Positions 19,411 to 28,930 are shown, counted from the first letter of the stretch. The stretch: DNA of 64,000 nt from an uncultured Paracoccaceae bacterium (GCA_937916485.1 CALFSV010000411.1:4624-68623), one strand, 5' to 3'. Numbers and translations are program-made. Notes: generated by a model not told the origin, from the letters alone.

Positions 19411-20805
19411 ATGGCCGCCAAGACCTACGATATGATTGTCATTGGGGCCGGCCCCGGCGGCTATGTGGCCGCGATACGGGCTGCCCAACTGGGTCTGAAG
19501 GTCGTTTGCGTTGAGCGGGAGAACCTTGGTGGCATCTGTCTGAACTGGGGCTGTATCCCGACCAAGGCGATGCTGCGCTCTTCCGAAGTATTCCACCTAA
19601 TGCACCGGGCCAAAGAATTCGGCCTGAAGGCCGAGAACATCGGCTACGATCTTGACGCCGTCGTCAAACGCTCCCGTGGCGTGGCCAAGCAGTTGTCTGG
19701 CGGCATCGGCCACCTGTTCAAGAAGAACAAGGTCGACGTCGTGATGGGCGAGGCCACCGTGACCGCCAAGGGCAAGGTGTCGGTCAAGACCGACAAGGGG
19801 GTCGAAGAACTGGCCGCCAAGAACATCATTCTGGCCACCGGCGCCCGCGCCCGCAACCTGCCGGGCCTTGAGGCCGATGGCGAGCGGGTCTGGTCCTACC
19901 GCCACGCGCTTGTCCCGCCGCATATGCCGAAAAAGCTTCTGGTCATCGGATCGGGTGCGATCGGCATCGAATTTGCCAGCTTTTACAACACGCTGGGTGC
20001 CGATACGACAGTGGTTGAGGTGATGGACCGCATCTTGCCCGTTGAGGACGCCGAGATCAGCGCCTTTGCCAAGAAGCAGTTCGTCAAGCAGGGCATGACG
20101 ATCCTTGAAAAGGCAGTCGTCAAACAGCTGGACCGCGGCAAGGACAAGGTCGTGGCCCACATCGAGGCTGGCGGCAAGGTCGAGAAGACCGAGTTTGACA
20201 CCGTCATTTCCGCCGTTGGCATCGTCGGCAACGTCGAGAACCTTGGTCTTGAGGCCCTTGGGGTCAAGATCGACCGGACTCACGTTGTCACGGATGAATA
20301 TTGCCGCACTGGCGTTGAGGGGCTGTGGGCCATCGGCGATATCGCCGGTGCCCCCTGGCTTGCCCACAAGGCCAGCCACGAAGGCGTCATGGTCGCCGAG
20401 ATGATCGCGGGCGGCCATCCCCATCCGGTCAAACCCGAAAGCATCGCAGGCTGCACCTATTGTCACCCCCAGGTCGCCAGCGTCGGCCTGACCGAAGCCA
20501 AGGCCAAGGAAAAGGGCTACGACATCAAGGTAGGCAAGTTCCCCTTCATCGGCAACGGCAAGGCCATCGCCCTGGGCGAGCCTGAGGGCCTGATCAAGAC
20601 CATCTTCGACGCTAAGACCGGCGAGTTGCTGGGCGCCCACATGGTAGGCGCCGAAGTGACCGAGTTGATCCAGGGCTACGTCATCGGTCGCCAGCTTGAG
20701 ACCACCGAAGAAGACCTGATGAACACCGTTTTCCCGCATCCGACGCTGTCCGAGATGATGCATGAGAGCGTGCTCGACGCCTACGGCCGCGCGATCCACT
20801 TCTAG
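19411..20805 (+). CDS. lpdA: Dihydrolipoyl dehydrogenase (E3)
   Basis: A 464-residue flavoprotein that reoxidises dihydrolipoamide in 2-oxoacid dehydrogenase complexes and passes electrons to NAD. It shows the FAD site IGAGPGGYVAA, the redox pair CLNWGC (Cys43, Cys48), the NAD site IGSGAIGIEFA and the C-terminal His-Glu pair in FPHPTLSE. No E1 or E2 genes are adjacent. A good GGAGGAGA RBS precedes the ATG. It converges on the secreted HExxH gene with 6 bases between stops. Confidence 0.96.
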   Translation: MAAKTYDMIVIGAGPGGYVAAIRAAQLGLKVVCVERENLGGICLNWGCIPTKAMLRSSEVFHLMHRAKEFGLKAENIGYDLDAVVKRSRGVAKQLSGGIGHLFKKNKVDVVMGEATVTAKGKVSVKTDKGVEELAAKNIILATGARARNLPGLEADGERVWSYRHALVPPHMPKKLLVIGSGAIGIEFASFYNTLGADTTVVEVMDRILPVEDAEISAFAKKQFVKQGMTILEKAVVKQLDRGKDKVVAHIEAGGKVEKTEFDTVISAVGIVGNVENLGLEALGVKIDRTHVVTDEYCRTGVEGLWAIGDIAGAPWLAHKASHEGVMVAEMIAGGHPHPVKPESIAGCTYCHPQVASVGLTEAKAKEKGYDIKVGKFPFIGNGKAIALGEPEGLIKTIFDAKTGELLGAHMVGAEVTELIQGYVIGRQLETTEEDLMNTVFPHPTLSEMMHESVLDAYGRAIHF

Positions 20806-20811
20806 TTGGCC

Positions 20812-21309
20812 TCAGTACTGGGCCTCGCAGGCCCCCAAAAGACCGGAGAGAAGGCGAGACATCGCCGCCTCTTCGGTCGCACCTTCCCGAAATAGGTAAT
20901 CAGCCTGAAGGGCATAGGCCTCGGCCTCCAATGCGGCGGGGCAAGCTGCGTTGTGTTGTCGACCGGCCCGGTATTGGGCCGCGTGGACCAGTTCGTGCAG
21001 CAAAAAGCCGCGTCCTTCTGCCGTGGCAAGGTCAAGGTGCAGAGCCAGTTCGATAGCGCCGGTTTCAGGATAATAGGCCCCCGCCTGCGAACGTTGGGCC
21101 GCAGCCCCGCCAAGCGGCGCAAACCGAATGTCGGGGCAGGTGACCGCTTGGGGGTAGCCCGTCACCTTAGCCACCTCGGCATCAAGGCGCAAAGCCAGAT
21201 CGCACAAGGCCGGCTTGGCAATTTCTCCTTCCGCCATGGTCCTGTTGGCAAGGCTTAGGACAAGGAACGCGGTGAAGGTTGTTGCGAGGGTTGCTGCAAG
21301 CATCGTCAT
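20812..21309 (-). CDS. Secreted protein with HExxH zinc-peptidase motif
   Basis: A 165-residue protein with an N-terminal signal peptide (about 1-26), four cysteines in the mature part and HELVH at 105-109, the zinc-binding motif of metallopeptidases, inside FLLHELVHAAQY. A Glu-rich helix follows (LEAEAYALQADYL) that could supply the third ligand. It is short for a full peptidase and no named family is recognised with confidence; similar small DUF proteins occur in Rhodobacterales. Confidence 0.75.
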   Translation of the reverse strand: MTMLAATLATTFTAFLVLSLANRTMAEGEIAKPALCDLALRLDAEVAKVTGYPQAVTCPDIRFAPLGGAAAQRSQAGAYYPETGAIELALHLDLATAEGRGFLLHELVHAAQYRAGRQHNAACPAALEAEAYALQADYLFREGATEEAAMSRLLSGLLGACEAQY

Positions 21310-21383
21310 ATTTCTGAAGCATAATCGTTACAAAACTTTTGCAAACCTCAAATGCGGTGCAATTCGTCGCTTGGGATTGCTGT

Positions 21384-21398
21384 GTTTACCTTTTGTTC
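21384..21398 (+). promoter_or_regulatory. LexA-like SOS box upstream of uvrA
   Basis: GTTTACCTTTTGTTC matches the alphaproteobacterial LexA consensus GTTC-N7-GTTC at seven of eight positions and lies 62 bases before the uvrA start. It differs at only two positions from a 15-mer upstream of comEC. Confidence 0.55.
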
Positions 21399-21460
21399 TT
21401 ACTTTTTGATTGGAGACTCAGTTCAACTCGCCTATCTCTAAGCAATCCTGGGGGTAGGCT

Positions 21461-24319
21461 ATGGCTGAACAGAAATTTATCGAGGTTCGCGGCGCACGCG
21501 AACACAACCTCAAGAACGTGGATGTCGATATTCCGCGCGATCAGCTTGTGGTGATCACGGGACTGTCCGGATCGGGCAAGTCCTCCTTGGCGTTTGACAC
21601 CATCTATGCCGAAGGTCAGCGGCGCTATGTCGAAAGCCTGTCGGCCTATGCCCGCCAGTTCCTTGACATGATGGAAAAGCCCGATGTGGATCACATCAGC
21701 GGGCTGAGCCCGGCGATTTCTATCGAACAGAAAACGACGTCGAAAAACCCCCGATCAACCGTCGGCACGGTGACCGAGATTTATGACTACCTGCGCCTGT
21801 TGTTCGCCCGCGCCGGCACCCCTTACAGCCCCGCCACCGGCCTGCCGATCGAGGCGCAGCAAGTGCAGGACATGGTCGATCGGGTCATGGCCATGGACGA
21901 GGGGACGCGGGGCTACCTGCTGGCCCCCATCATCCGTGACCGCAAGGGCGAGTATCGCAAGGAATTCCTTGAGCTGCGCAAGCAGGGTTTTCAACGCGTC
22001 AAGGTGGATGGCCAGTTCTACGAGCTGGATGAACCGCCGACGCTGGACAAGAAGTTCCGCCACGACATCGATGTGGTTGTTGACCGGATCGTGGTCCGCG
22101 AGGGGCTGGAAACCCGGCTGGCCGACAGCTTTCGCACGGCACTTGATCTGGCCGACGGTATCGCGATCCTTGAGACCGCGCCGAGCGAGGGCGAACCGGA
22201 ACGCTTGACCTTTTCCGAGAAATTCGCCTGTCCCGTCAGCGGGTTCACCATCCCCGAGATCGAGCCGCGCCTGTTCTCGTTCAACGCGCCCTTTGGGGCC
22301 TGCCCATCCTGCGACGGCCTTGGGGTAGAGCTGTTCTTTGATGAACGCCTTGTCGTGCCGGACGTGACCCTCAAGATCGCGGACGGGGCGCTGGCGCCGT
22401 GGCGCAAGGGCAAATCACCCTATTTCCTGCAAACCATAGAGGCGATTGCCAAGCATTACGGGTTCAACAAGAACGCTCGCTGGAAGGACCTTGATGAGAA
22501 GGTGCAGGAGGTGTTCCTGCGCGGCTCTGGCACCGAGGAAATCCAGTTTCGCTATGACGAAGGCGGCCGGGTCTATCAGGTCAAACGGGCCTTTGAAGGC
22601 GTCATCCCCAACATGGAACGCCGCTACCGCGAGACCGATAGCAACTGGATCCGCGAAGAGTTTGAGCAGTACCAGAACAACCGCTCTTGCGGGACGTGCA
22701 ATGGCTACCGCCTGCGGGAAGAGGCGCTGGCCGTCAAGATCGGTGGCCTTCACGTGGGTCAGGTTGTCCGGATGTCGATCCGCGAGGCCTATGACTGGTG
22801 CCTGACCGTTCCCGAAAGCCTGTCCAACCAGAAAAACGAGATTGCCCGCGCCATCCTCAAGGAAATCCGTGAGCGTCTCGGCTTTCTGAACAATGTGGGC
22901 CTTGAGTATCTGACGCTCAGCCGCAATTCCGGCACCCTTTCGGGCGGCGAAAGCCAGCGGATCCGGCTGGCCAGCCAGATCGGGTCGGGCCTGACGGGCG
23001 TTCTTTATGTGCTTGATGAGCCGTCTATCGGTCTGCACCAACGCGACAACGACCGTCTTTTGACCACCCTCAAGAACCTGCGCGATCAGGGGAATACCGT
23101 GATCGTCGTCGAACACGACGAAGAGGCGATCCGCGAGGCCGACTATGTCTTTGACATCGGTCCTGGGGCAGGGGTCCACGGCGGGCGGATCGTGTCCAAG
23201 GGCACCCCGGCCGAGATCATGGCTGATGCCGCCTCGATCACCGGGCAATACCTTTCGGGCGGCCGTGAGATCAGCGTGCCCGCAACGCGCCGCAAGGGGA
23301 ATGGCAAGAAGCTGTCCGTCATCAAGGCGACGGGCAACAACCTGCGCGATGTCTCGGTCGACTTTCCTCTGGGCAAGTTTGTCTGCGTGACCGGCGTGTC
23401 GGGCGGCGGCAAGTCGACCCTGACGATCGAGACGCTTTACAAGAACGCCGCGGTCAAGCTGAACGGCGCCCGCGAAACACCCGGCCCCTGCGAGACGATC
23501 AAGGGGTTCGAGCATCTCGACAAGGTCATCGACATTGACCAACGCCCCATCGGCCGGACCCCCCGGTCCAACCCGGCCACCTATACCGGGGCCTTTACCC
23601 CGATCCGCGACTGGTTCGCCGGCCTGCCCGAATCCAAGGCGCGTGGTTACAAGCCCGGGCGGTTCTCTTTCAACGTCAAGGGCGGGCGCTGCGAGGCCTG
23701 CCAGGGCGATGGCCTGATCAAGATCGAGATGCACTTTCTGCCCGACGTCTATGTCATGTGCGAGACCTGCAAAGGTGCGCGCTACAACCGCGAAACCCTG
23801 GAAGTTCGTTTTAAAGGCAAGAGCATAGCCGACGTTCTTGATATGACGGTCGAAGACGCGCAAGAGTTCTTCAAGGCCGTTCCCAGCATCCGCGAAAAGA
23901 TGGATGCGCTGGTGCAGGTGGGTCTGGGCTATATCAAGGTCGGTCAGCCTGCCACCACCCTGTCGGGGGGCGAGGCGCAGCGTGTGAAGCTGTCGAAGGA
24001 GTTGGCGCGGAGGTCCACAGGCCGCACCCTCTACATTCTGGACGAGCCGACGACCGGCCTGCATTTCGAAGATGTGAAAAAGCTTCTCGAGGTGCTGCAC
24101 CATCTGGTCGATCAGGGCAATTCGATGATCGTCATCGAACACAACCTTGATGTGGTCAAAACCGCCGACTGGATTGTCGATATCGGCCCAGAGGGCGGCG
24201 ATGGCGGGGGCATGGTCGTGGCGACCGGCACCCCCGAAGAGGTGGCCGCCGTAACTTCAAGCCACACCGGGCATTATCTTGGCCCGATGCTCAAACCTCG
24301 CAAGGTTGCAGCGGAATAA
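21461..24319 (+). CDS. uvrA: Excinuclease ABC subunit A
   Basis: A 952-residue ATPase that finds bulky DNA lesions with UvrB in nucleotide excision repair. Both ABC modules are intact: Walker [10 protein letters not shown] near residue 31 and GVSGGGKST near 645, with signature loops LSGGESQR and LSGGEAQR. Zinc-finger cysteines are seen in CPVSG...CPSC and CEAC...CETC. A LexA-like box lies upstream, in keeping with SOS control. Length and domain order are normal. Confidence 0.98.
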   Translation: MAEQKFIEVRGAREHNLKNVDVDIPRDQLVVITGLSGSGKSSLAFDTIYAEGQRRYVESLSAYARQFLDMMEKPDVDHISGLSPAISIEQKTTSKNPRSTVGTVTEIYDYLRLLFARAGTPYSPATGLPIEAQQVQDMVDRVMAMDEGTRGYLLAPIIRDRKGEYRKEFLELRKQGFQRVKVDGQFYELDEPPTLDKKFRHDIDVVVDRIVVREGLETRLADSFRTALDLADGIAILETAPSEGEPERLTFSEKFACPVSGFTIPEIEPRLFSFNAPFGACPSCDGLGVELFFDERLVVPDVTLKIADGALAPWRKGKSPYFLQTIEAIAKHYGFNKNARWKDLDEKVQEVFLRGSGTEEIQFRYDEGGRVYQVKRAFEGVIPNMERRYRETDSNWIREEFEQYQNNRSCGTCNGYRLREEALAVKIGGLHVGQVVRMSIREAYDWCLTVPESLSNQKNEIARAILKEIRERLGFLNNVGLEYLTLSRNSGTLSGGESQRIRLASQIGSGLTGVLYVLDEPSIGLHQRDNDRLLTTLKNLRDQGNTVIVVEHDEEAIREADYVFDIGPGAGVHGGRIVSKGTPAEIMADAASITGQYLSGGREISVPATRRKGNGKKLSVIKATGNNLRDVSVDFPLGKFVCVTGVSGGGKSTLTIETLYKNAAVKLNGARETPGPCETIKGFEHLDKVIDIDQRPIGRTPRSNPATYTGAFTPIRDWFAGLPESKARGYKPGRFSFNVKGGRCEACQGDGLIKIEMHFLPDVYVMCETCKGARYNRETLEVRFKGKSIADVLDMTVEDAQEFFKAVPSIREKMDALVQVGLGYIKVGQPATTLSGGEAQRVKLSKELARRSTGRTLYILDEPTTGLHFEDVKKLLEVLHHLVDQGNSMIVIEHNLDVVKTADWIVDIGPEGGDGGGMVVATGTPEEVAAVTSSHTGHYLGPMLKPRKVAAE

Positions 24320-24331
24320 ATATAGAATACA

Positions 24332-24359
24332 ATCCCTTGCGAGCCGTTTCGCAAGGGAT
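24332..24359 (+). terminator. Hairpin after uvrA
   Basis: ATCCCTTGCGA (24332-24342) pairs perfectly with TCGCAAGGGAT (24349-24359) around a 6-base loop, 13 bases after the uvrA stop. There is no U run, so it is either a factor-assisted terminator or an mRNA 3'-end stabiliser. Confidence 0.55.
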
Positions 24360-24468
24360 GTGACCGCAATGCGTGACGTTCAGCCCCAATCGGGTACCGG
24401 TAGGTCTGCCTTGGTGATCCTGCCGGTCCTGCATCATCCTCATGCTGCGGCGGCAGGAGCCGCCCGCA

Positions 24469-24672
24469 TCAGCTCTTGGATTTGGTGCTGATGCCAAGGA
24501 TCCTGTAAAGCGGGCACATGCCCACGAGGCCGGTCACCAATGGCACAATGCCGATCAGCTTGGCATAGTGCCAAAAACCGCCGTCTTGATCCATGAAGAA
24601 CCAGCCAAGCAGGGCAACGCCGACGACGACGCGGGCAATACGGTCAAATGCGCTTTCGTTTGTGGTGAACAT
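24469..24672 (-). CDS. DUF2892 (YgaP-like) small inner-membrane protein
   Basis: A 67-residue protein with two membrane helices and the DUF2892 hallmarks: the N-terminal NESAFDRIARVVVG and GLVGMCPLYRILGI near the end. The family is often attached to rhodanese domains or lies near anaerobic and sulfur genes; the role of the single-domain form is not settled. A predicted FNR-type box lies upstream. A GC-rich hairpin (about 24444-24468) just past its stop could terminate it. Confidence 0.88.
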   Translation of the reverse strand: MFTTNESAFDRIARVVVGVALLGWFFMDQDGGFWHYAKLIGIVPLVTGLVGMCPLYRILGISTKSKS

Positions 24673-24728
24673 GGTAATCTCCCAATTTGCATTAATTGGA
24701 AAACTAGCATGTTTGCGGAGCGCATAAA

Positions 24729-24742
24729 CTGATCTGGGTCAA
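24729..24742 (-). promoter_or_regulatory. FNR/FnrL-type box upstream of the DUF2892 gene
   Basis: On the minus strand the site reads TTGACCCAGATCAG, one step from the TTGAY-N4-RTCAA consensus. Its centre is about 63 bases before the gene start. With the plausible -10 TAGTTT (24701-24706) the centre falls near -41.5, the standard place for an activating FNR dimer. It overlaps the mmsB stop codon. Confidence 0.5.
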
Positions 24743-25611
24743 TCGGGGCGACTGCGTCCCAAAAATCGCGGCAGCATCGCGCTGAAGTCCTGGCCGCGTC
24801 CGCCCTCATCCTCGACGAAGGTCCGATAAAGGCCGAGGGCTGCGGCCCCCATCGGCGTATCGGCGTCAGCGCCTGCCGCTGCCTGCTGGCTAAGTCGCAG
24901 ATCCTTGAGCATCAGTTCCGCCGCAAAGCCGGGTTTGTAATCGTTATCGGCGGGTGATTTCGGGCCAACGCCGGGGGCCGGGCAATAGGCGTTGATTGAC
25001 CAGGATGCCCCGGACGAGGTTGAGACCACGTCGAACATCTTTTGGCGGTCCAGCCCCAACTTGTCGGCTAGGGCAAAGGCCTCGCAGGTGGCGATCATGG
25101 TGACGCCCAGGATCATGTTGTTGCAGATCTTGGCCGCCTGCCCATTGCCCGATGGGCCACATAGAACGGCCTTCTGTCCCATGACTTCGAACAGGGGCAG
25201 GACCTTGGCAAAGGCAGCCTCGGTCCCGCCCGCCATGAAGGTCAGCGTCCCGGCCACAGCGCCGCCAATGCCGCCAGACACAGGCGCATCGATGGCGCCC
25301 AGTCCCAGCACTTCTGCAGCCTCGGCCACGACGCGGGCGCTTTCGACGTCGACGGTTGAACAATCCAGATGGATCGCGCCCGGCGACATGGCGGCGTGCA
25401 GCTCTGCCGCGACACTGCGCAGGATCGGACCATCGGGGAGCATGGTGATGACCACCTCTGCCCCTGTCGCCGCCTCTGCCGCGCTGCCGACTACGGCGAC
25501 GCCCTTGGGCCGGGCGACAAGATCAAAGCCCGCCACGTCATGCCCGGCCTTGACCAGATTGACCGCCATCGGCCCGCCCATGTTGCCCAGCCCGATAAAC
25601 CCGATCTTCAT
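24739..25611 (-). CDS. mmsB: 3-hydroxyisobutyrate dehydrogenase
   Basis: A 290-residue enzyme that oxidises 3-hydroxyisobutyrate to methylmalonate semialdehyde with NAD in valine breakdown. It has the N-terminal nucleotide-binding GFIGLGNMGGPM, the substrate loop DAPVSGGIGGA and the catalytic-lysine segment GNGQAAKICNNM. The ATG at 25611 overlaps the stop of the preceding hydrolase gene (ATGA) and has GGAGG upstream. It is the last gene of the valine operon. Confidence 0.94.
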   Translation of the reverse strand: MKIGFIGLGNMGGPMAVNLVKAGHDVAGFDLVARPKGVAVVGSAAEAATGAEVVITMLPDGPILRSVAAELHAAMSPGAIHLDCSTVDVESARVVAEAAEVLGLGAIDAPVSGGIGGAVAGTLTFMAGGTEAAFAKVLPLFEVMGQKAVLCGPSGNGQAAKICNNMILGVTMIATCEAFALADKLGLDRQKMFDVVSTSSGASWSINAYCPAPGVGPKSPADNDYKPGFAAELMLKDLRLSQQAAAGADADTPMGAAALGLYRTFVEDEGGRGQDFSAMLPRFLGRSRPD

Positions 25612-26651
25612 GTTCTGTCCTCCAAGGTGAACGCGTCCTTGCCCAGTGGCAGGGTCATACGCAGCACATCTGCCCCACGCAGGGCCTGCCAGTCCGCGTG
25701 CCGCCACTTCGGCTTGCGGTCCTTGTCGATGATGGCGGCCCGAATGCCTTCGAGGAAATCGCCATGCTGCATCGCCCGAAAGGTAAAGCGGAACTCTTGA
25801 TCAAGCGCATTCTCAATCGTGGGGCGCTGGCGCACCCTGCGAATGATCTCAAGGCCCACGGCCATCGCCAGTGGCGCATTGCGCGACATGAGCCTGAGGG
25901 CATGTGCGATCGGTTCGGACGGGCTATCGGGGACGGCGCGATATATATCGCCCAGACGCTCACCGCCAAAGACCTTGTCGATCTCGGACTGCCAGCCCGC
26001 CAGGCGGCTGTCGGGGGCGGGCTGGGCGGCTGCGTCGATCAAGGTCCAGTCGCCTGTCAGGGTCAGGGCGGCAATCAGGTCGGGCCAGGCCTCCTCTGGG
26101 ATGTAATAGTCGGCAAAACAACAGTGGATCGCGTCGCCCGCCGCCATCCGGTCCCCGGTCAGGCCCAGATACTCGCCCAGTCGCCCCGGCGCCTGCGCCA
26201 GGATCAGGGACCCGCCCACATCGGGCACCAGCCCGATGGTGCATTCGGGCATGGCGATGCGGGAGGTGTCGCCCACCACCCGGTGGCTGGCATGACAGCC
26301 TATCCCGACACCGCCGCCCATGGTGAAGCCCTGCAAAAAGCTGGCCACAGGTTTGGGAAAGGTGAACAGGCGGGCATTCATCCGGTATTCATCGCGCCAG
26401 AACCTGCGTCCATAGGCATAGTCGCCCGCGATGCCGGTCGCATACATCTCGGCGATATCGCCACCCGCGCAAAAGGCCTTTTCGCCAACCGCGTCGAGGA
26501 TGACCATCGCCACATCAGGGTCATCGGCCCAACGGATCAGGGCAGCGTCGATGGCCAGACACATGTCATAGGTCATGGCATTCAAGGCCTGCGGCCGGTC
26601 AAGGGTGATGCGGCCCACCTTGCCCTCTTTGCGGATGATGCAATCGGTCAT
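25608..26651 (-). CDS. 3-hydroxyisobutyryl-CoA hydrolase (enoyl-CoA hydratase fold)
   Basis: A 347-residue crotonase-fold thioesterase that releases free 3-hydroxyisobutyrate from its CoA ester. The oxyanion-hole segments are CAGGDIAEM and GFTMGGGVGIG, and the catalytic Glu is in PECTIGLVPDVGGS, the pattern of HIBCH rather than of simple hydratases. It overlaps its neighbours by 4 bases on both sides. No separate enoyl-CoA hydratase for methacrylyl-CoA is present in the cluster. Confidence 0.9.
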   Translation of the reverse strand: MTDCIIRKEGKVGRITLDRPQALNAMTYDMCLAIDAALIRWADDPDVAMVILDAVGEKAFCAGGDIAEMYATGIAGDYAYGRRFWRDEYRMNARLFTFPKPVASFLQGFTMGGGVGIGCHASHRVVGDTSRIAMPECTIGLVPDVGGSLILAQAPGRLGEYLGLTGDRMAAGDAIHCCFADYYIPEEAWPDLIAALTLTGDWTLIDAAAQPAPDSRLAGWQSEIDKVFGGERLGDIYRAVPDSPSEPIAHALRLMSRNAPLAMAVGLEIIRRVRQRPTIENALDQEFRFTFRAMQHGDFLEGIRAAIIDKDRKPKWRHADWQALRGADVLRMTLPLGKDAFTLEDRT

Positions 26652-27778
26652 CGCCCCACCAATCCCCGCGCCACGATCAGTCGCATGATTTCATTCGTGC
26701 CTTCGAGGATCTGGTGCACCCGCAGATCCCGAACGATCTTTTCGATCCCGTAGTCCGCCAGATAGCCGTAACCACCGTGCAGTTGCAGGCATTGATCGGC
26801 AACACTGCTGCCTGTCTCTGTCACCAGCTTCTTCGCCATCGCACAGAAAACGGTGGCATCGGGGTGCCCTTCGTCAAGTTTCCACGCCGCTTGGCGCAGG
26901 AAGGTTCGGGCGGACTGCATCTCGATCTCCATATCGGCCAGGCGGAACTGAAGACCCTGGAACCGGTCGATGGGCTGACCAAAGGCCTGCCGCTCGGCCA
27001 TGTAGGTCAGCGTCGTTTCAAGTGCCCATTGGGCGGCACCCAGCGAACAGGCCGCGATGTTGAGCCGGCCGCCATCAAGGCCCGCCATGGCATAGCGAAA
27101 GCCTTGACCCTCTTTGCCCAGCAGGGTCGCCGGGCAGGCGTCCATTTGCACTTGCCGGGTCGGTTGCGCGCGCCAGCCCATCTTGTCCTCAAGCCCGCCA
27201 AAGGACAGGCCTGGGGCATCGTTGTCGACAAGAAAGGCACTGATCCCGTCCGCGCCCTCACCGCCGGTGCGGGCCATGACGATATAGGCATCCGAATAGC
27301 CCCCGCCAGAGATGAAGGCCTTGGTCCCTGTCAGGGCAAAGCCGTCGCCCGACGGCGTGGCCCGGGTCCGCAGGGCGGCGGCGTCCGAGCCGCTGCCCGG
27401 TTCCGTCAGGCAGTATGAGACCGCCCGCTTCATACTGACGACGTCATTCAGATAGCGGCTGCGCAGGGCGGCAGAGCCGTAGTTGTCGATCATTCGGGCG
27501 CACATGTTGTGGATCGACAGGAACGCCGCGACCGAGGGGCAGGACCGGGACAGGGCCTCGAACACCAGCGTTGCGTCAACGCGGGACAGGCCCGACCCGC
27601 CTGCATCCTCGCTCACGTAAAGCCCGCCAAACCCCAGTTCGGCGAGTTTGGGCCACAGTGCCTTGGGGATCAGGCCATCGGCCTCCCACGCCCGGGCATG
27701 GGGCGCAATCTCGGCCTCGCCAAAGGCGCGGGCCATGTCAAAGATGGCCGATTGCTCGTCCGACAGCGCAAAATCCAT
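26648..27778 (-). CDS. Isobutyryl-CoA dehydrogenase-like acyl-CoA dehydrogenase
   Basis: A 376-residue flavoprotein with the three acyl-CoA dehydrogenase domains. CLTEPGSGSDAAAL and the following FISGG segment form the FAD/substrate site, and QILEGTNEIMRL is the conserved C-terminal signature. Its place between a BKACE enzyme and 3-hydroxyisobutyryl-CoA hydrolase makes isobutyryl-CoA the likely substrate. It overlaps the hydrolase start by 4 bases. Confidence 0.88.
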   Translation of the reverse strand: MDFALSDEQSAIFDMARAFGEAEIAPHARAWEADGLIPKALWPKLAELGFGGLYVSEDAGGSGLSRVDATLVFEALSRSCPSVAAFLSIHNMCARMIDNYGSAALRSRYLNDVVSMKRAVSYCLTEPGSGSDAAALRTRATPSGDGFALTGTKAFISGGGYSDAYIVMARTGGEGADGISAFLVDNDAPGLSFGGLEDKMGWRAQPTRQVQMDACPATLLGKEGQGFRYAMAGLDGGRLNIAACSLGAAQWALETTLTYMAERQAFGQPIDRFQGLQFRLADMEIEMQSARTFLRQAAWKLDEGHPDATVFCAMAKKLVTETGSSVADQCLQLHGGYGYLADYGIEKIVRDLRVHQILEGTNEIMRLIVARGLVGR

Positions 27779-27851
27779 GGGGCGTCCTCAGCGGGTATTC
27801 AGCCCCGCCTTGATCGCGGTTTGGCCCCTGATTGGCAAGGCCAGAGCGGCG

Positions 27852-28784
27852 TCAGAACGCGACCTGATCGCCGCCCTTGAGGTCAAGGATCTCGCGGGCC
27901 TCATCAGAGTTTGCTACAGACATCCCCATGCTTTCAATCAGTTGCCGGGCAAGGGTAACCTGATCGGCGTTCGATTTGGCGAGCTTTCCGGGACCCGCCC
28001 AGATCGAATCCTCTAGTCCCACGCGGACGTTGCCCCCCAGCGCGATCGACTGCGCTGCAACCCGCATCTGGCTGGCACCGGCCCCCAGAACCGACCAGCG
28101 GTAGTCGTCGCCAAACAGGCGGTCGGCGGTCCGGCGCATGTGCATGACGTCTTCGGGATGTGGACCGATGCCGCCCAACAGGCCGAAGACGGATTGGATG
28201 AACAGCGGACCCTTGACCAGCCCACGGTCATAAAAGTGTTTCAGGTTATAGAGATGCGAGATGTCGTAGCATTCAAACTCGAACCGTGTCCCGTTCTCGG
28301 CGCAGGTGCGAAGGATGTATTCGATATCCTTGAACGAGTTGCGGAAAACGAGGTCGCGAGAGTTCTCAAGATGCTCGCGCTCCCACTCAAATTGGAAATC
28401 TTTGTATTTATCAAGAAGGTGATAGAGGCCAAAGTTAAAGCTACCCATATTCAGCGAAGCCACTTCGGGCTTGAAGGTTGCGGCCGGTTTCACCCGCTCT
28501 TCCACCTTCATGAAGGGGCTGCCGCCGGTGGTGATGTTGAGGGCAGCATTGGTCTGCTGCTTGATCCGGCCAAGGAAGGGGGCAAAGGCCTCGGGCGTCT
28601 GGTCGGGGCGGCCGTCCTCAGGGTTGCGGGCGTGCAGGTGCAGGATGGCGGCCCCGGCCTCGGCGGCACGCAGGGCGTCGGCTGTGATCTCGTCGGGGGT
28701 GATCGGCAGATAGGGCGACATCGAGGGGGTATGGATCGCGCCCGTCACGGCGCAGGTGATGATGACCTTGCGGGATTTTGCCAA
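27852..28784 (-). CDS. BKACE (DUF849) beta-keto acid cleavage enzyme
   Basis: A 310-residue TIM-barrel enzyme of the family that transfers an acetyl unit from acetyl-CoA to a beta-keto acid, giving acetoacetate and a new CoA ester. The metal ligands HLHAR and the downstream FGLLGGIGPHPED and VGLEDSIW segments are typical. The start is set by GGAGG 5 bases before a TTG at 28784; no ATG is available and a TTG four codons upstream would overlap that RBS. It is the first gene after the mmsA terminator and leads the acyl-CoA dehydrogenase-hydrolase-mmsB run. Its substrate is unknown. Confidence 0.88.
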   Translation of the reverse strand: MAKSRKVIITCAVTGAIHTPSMSPYLPITPDEITADALRAAEAGAAILHLHARNPEDGRPDQTPEAFAPFLGRIKQQTNAALNITTGGSPFMKVEERVKPAATFKPEVASLNMGSFNFGLYHLLDKYKDFQFEWEREHLENSRDLVFRNSFKDIEYILRTCAENGTRFEFECYDISHLYNLKHFYDRGLVKGPLFIQSVFGLLGGIGPHPEDVMHMRRTADRLFGDDYRWSVLGAGASQMRVAAQSIALGGNVRVGLEDSIWAGPGKLAKSNADQVTLARQLIESMGMSVANSDEAREILDLKGGDQVAF

Positions 28785-28900
28785 TGTGTCCTCCAATACG
28801 TTCTGTAAAGCTGCGAGGATGCTGCCCGATGATCCAGCTTAGCGCCATGGTTTTGAGGCCACTGTTCCGCACAGCGCGACCCGAAGCGTGATCAAACGGA

Positions 28901-28930
28901 AAGAGGGGGCGACTTTCGTCACCCCCTCTT
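28901..28930 (-). terminator. Terminator after mmsA
   Basis: AAGAGGGGG (28901-28909) pairs with CCCCCTCTT (28922-28930), with three more inner pairs. On the minus strand the stem ends in UCUU and is followed by a U-containing stretch. It lies 28 bases after the mmsA stop and separates mmsA from the BKACE gene. Confidence 0.7.

Noticed and set aside
21395..21409. GTTC-N7-TTGA as the LexA box of uvrA
   Set aside because: The second half does not match; the overlapping site at 21384-21398 fits much better.
22415..24142. A 575-codon open frame opposite uvrA, and a similar 400-codon frame opposite lpdA (19597-20799)
   Set aside because: Both are shadows of strongly conserved genes whose third-base GC bias keeps the opposite strand free of stops.
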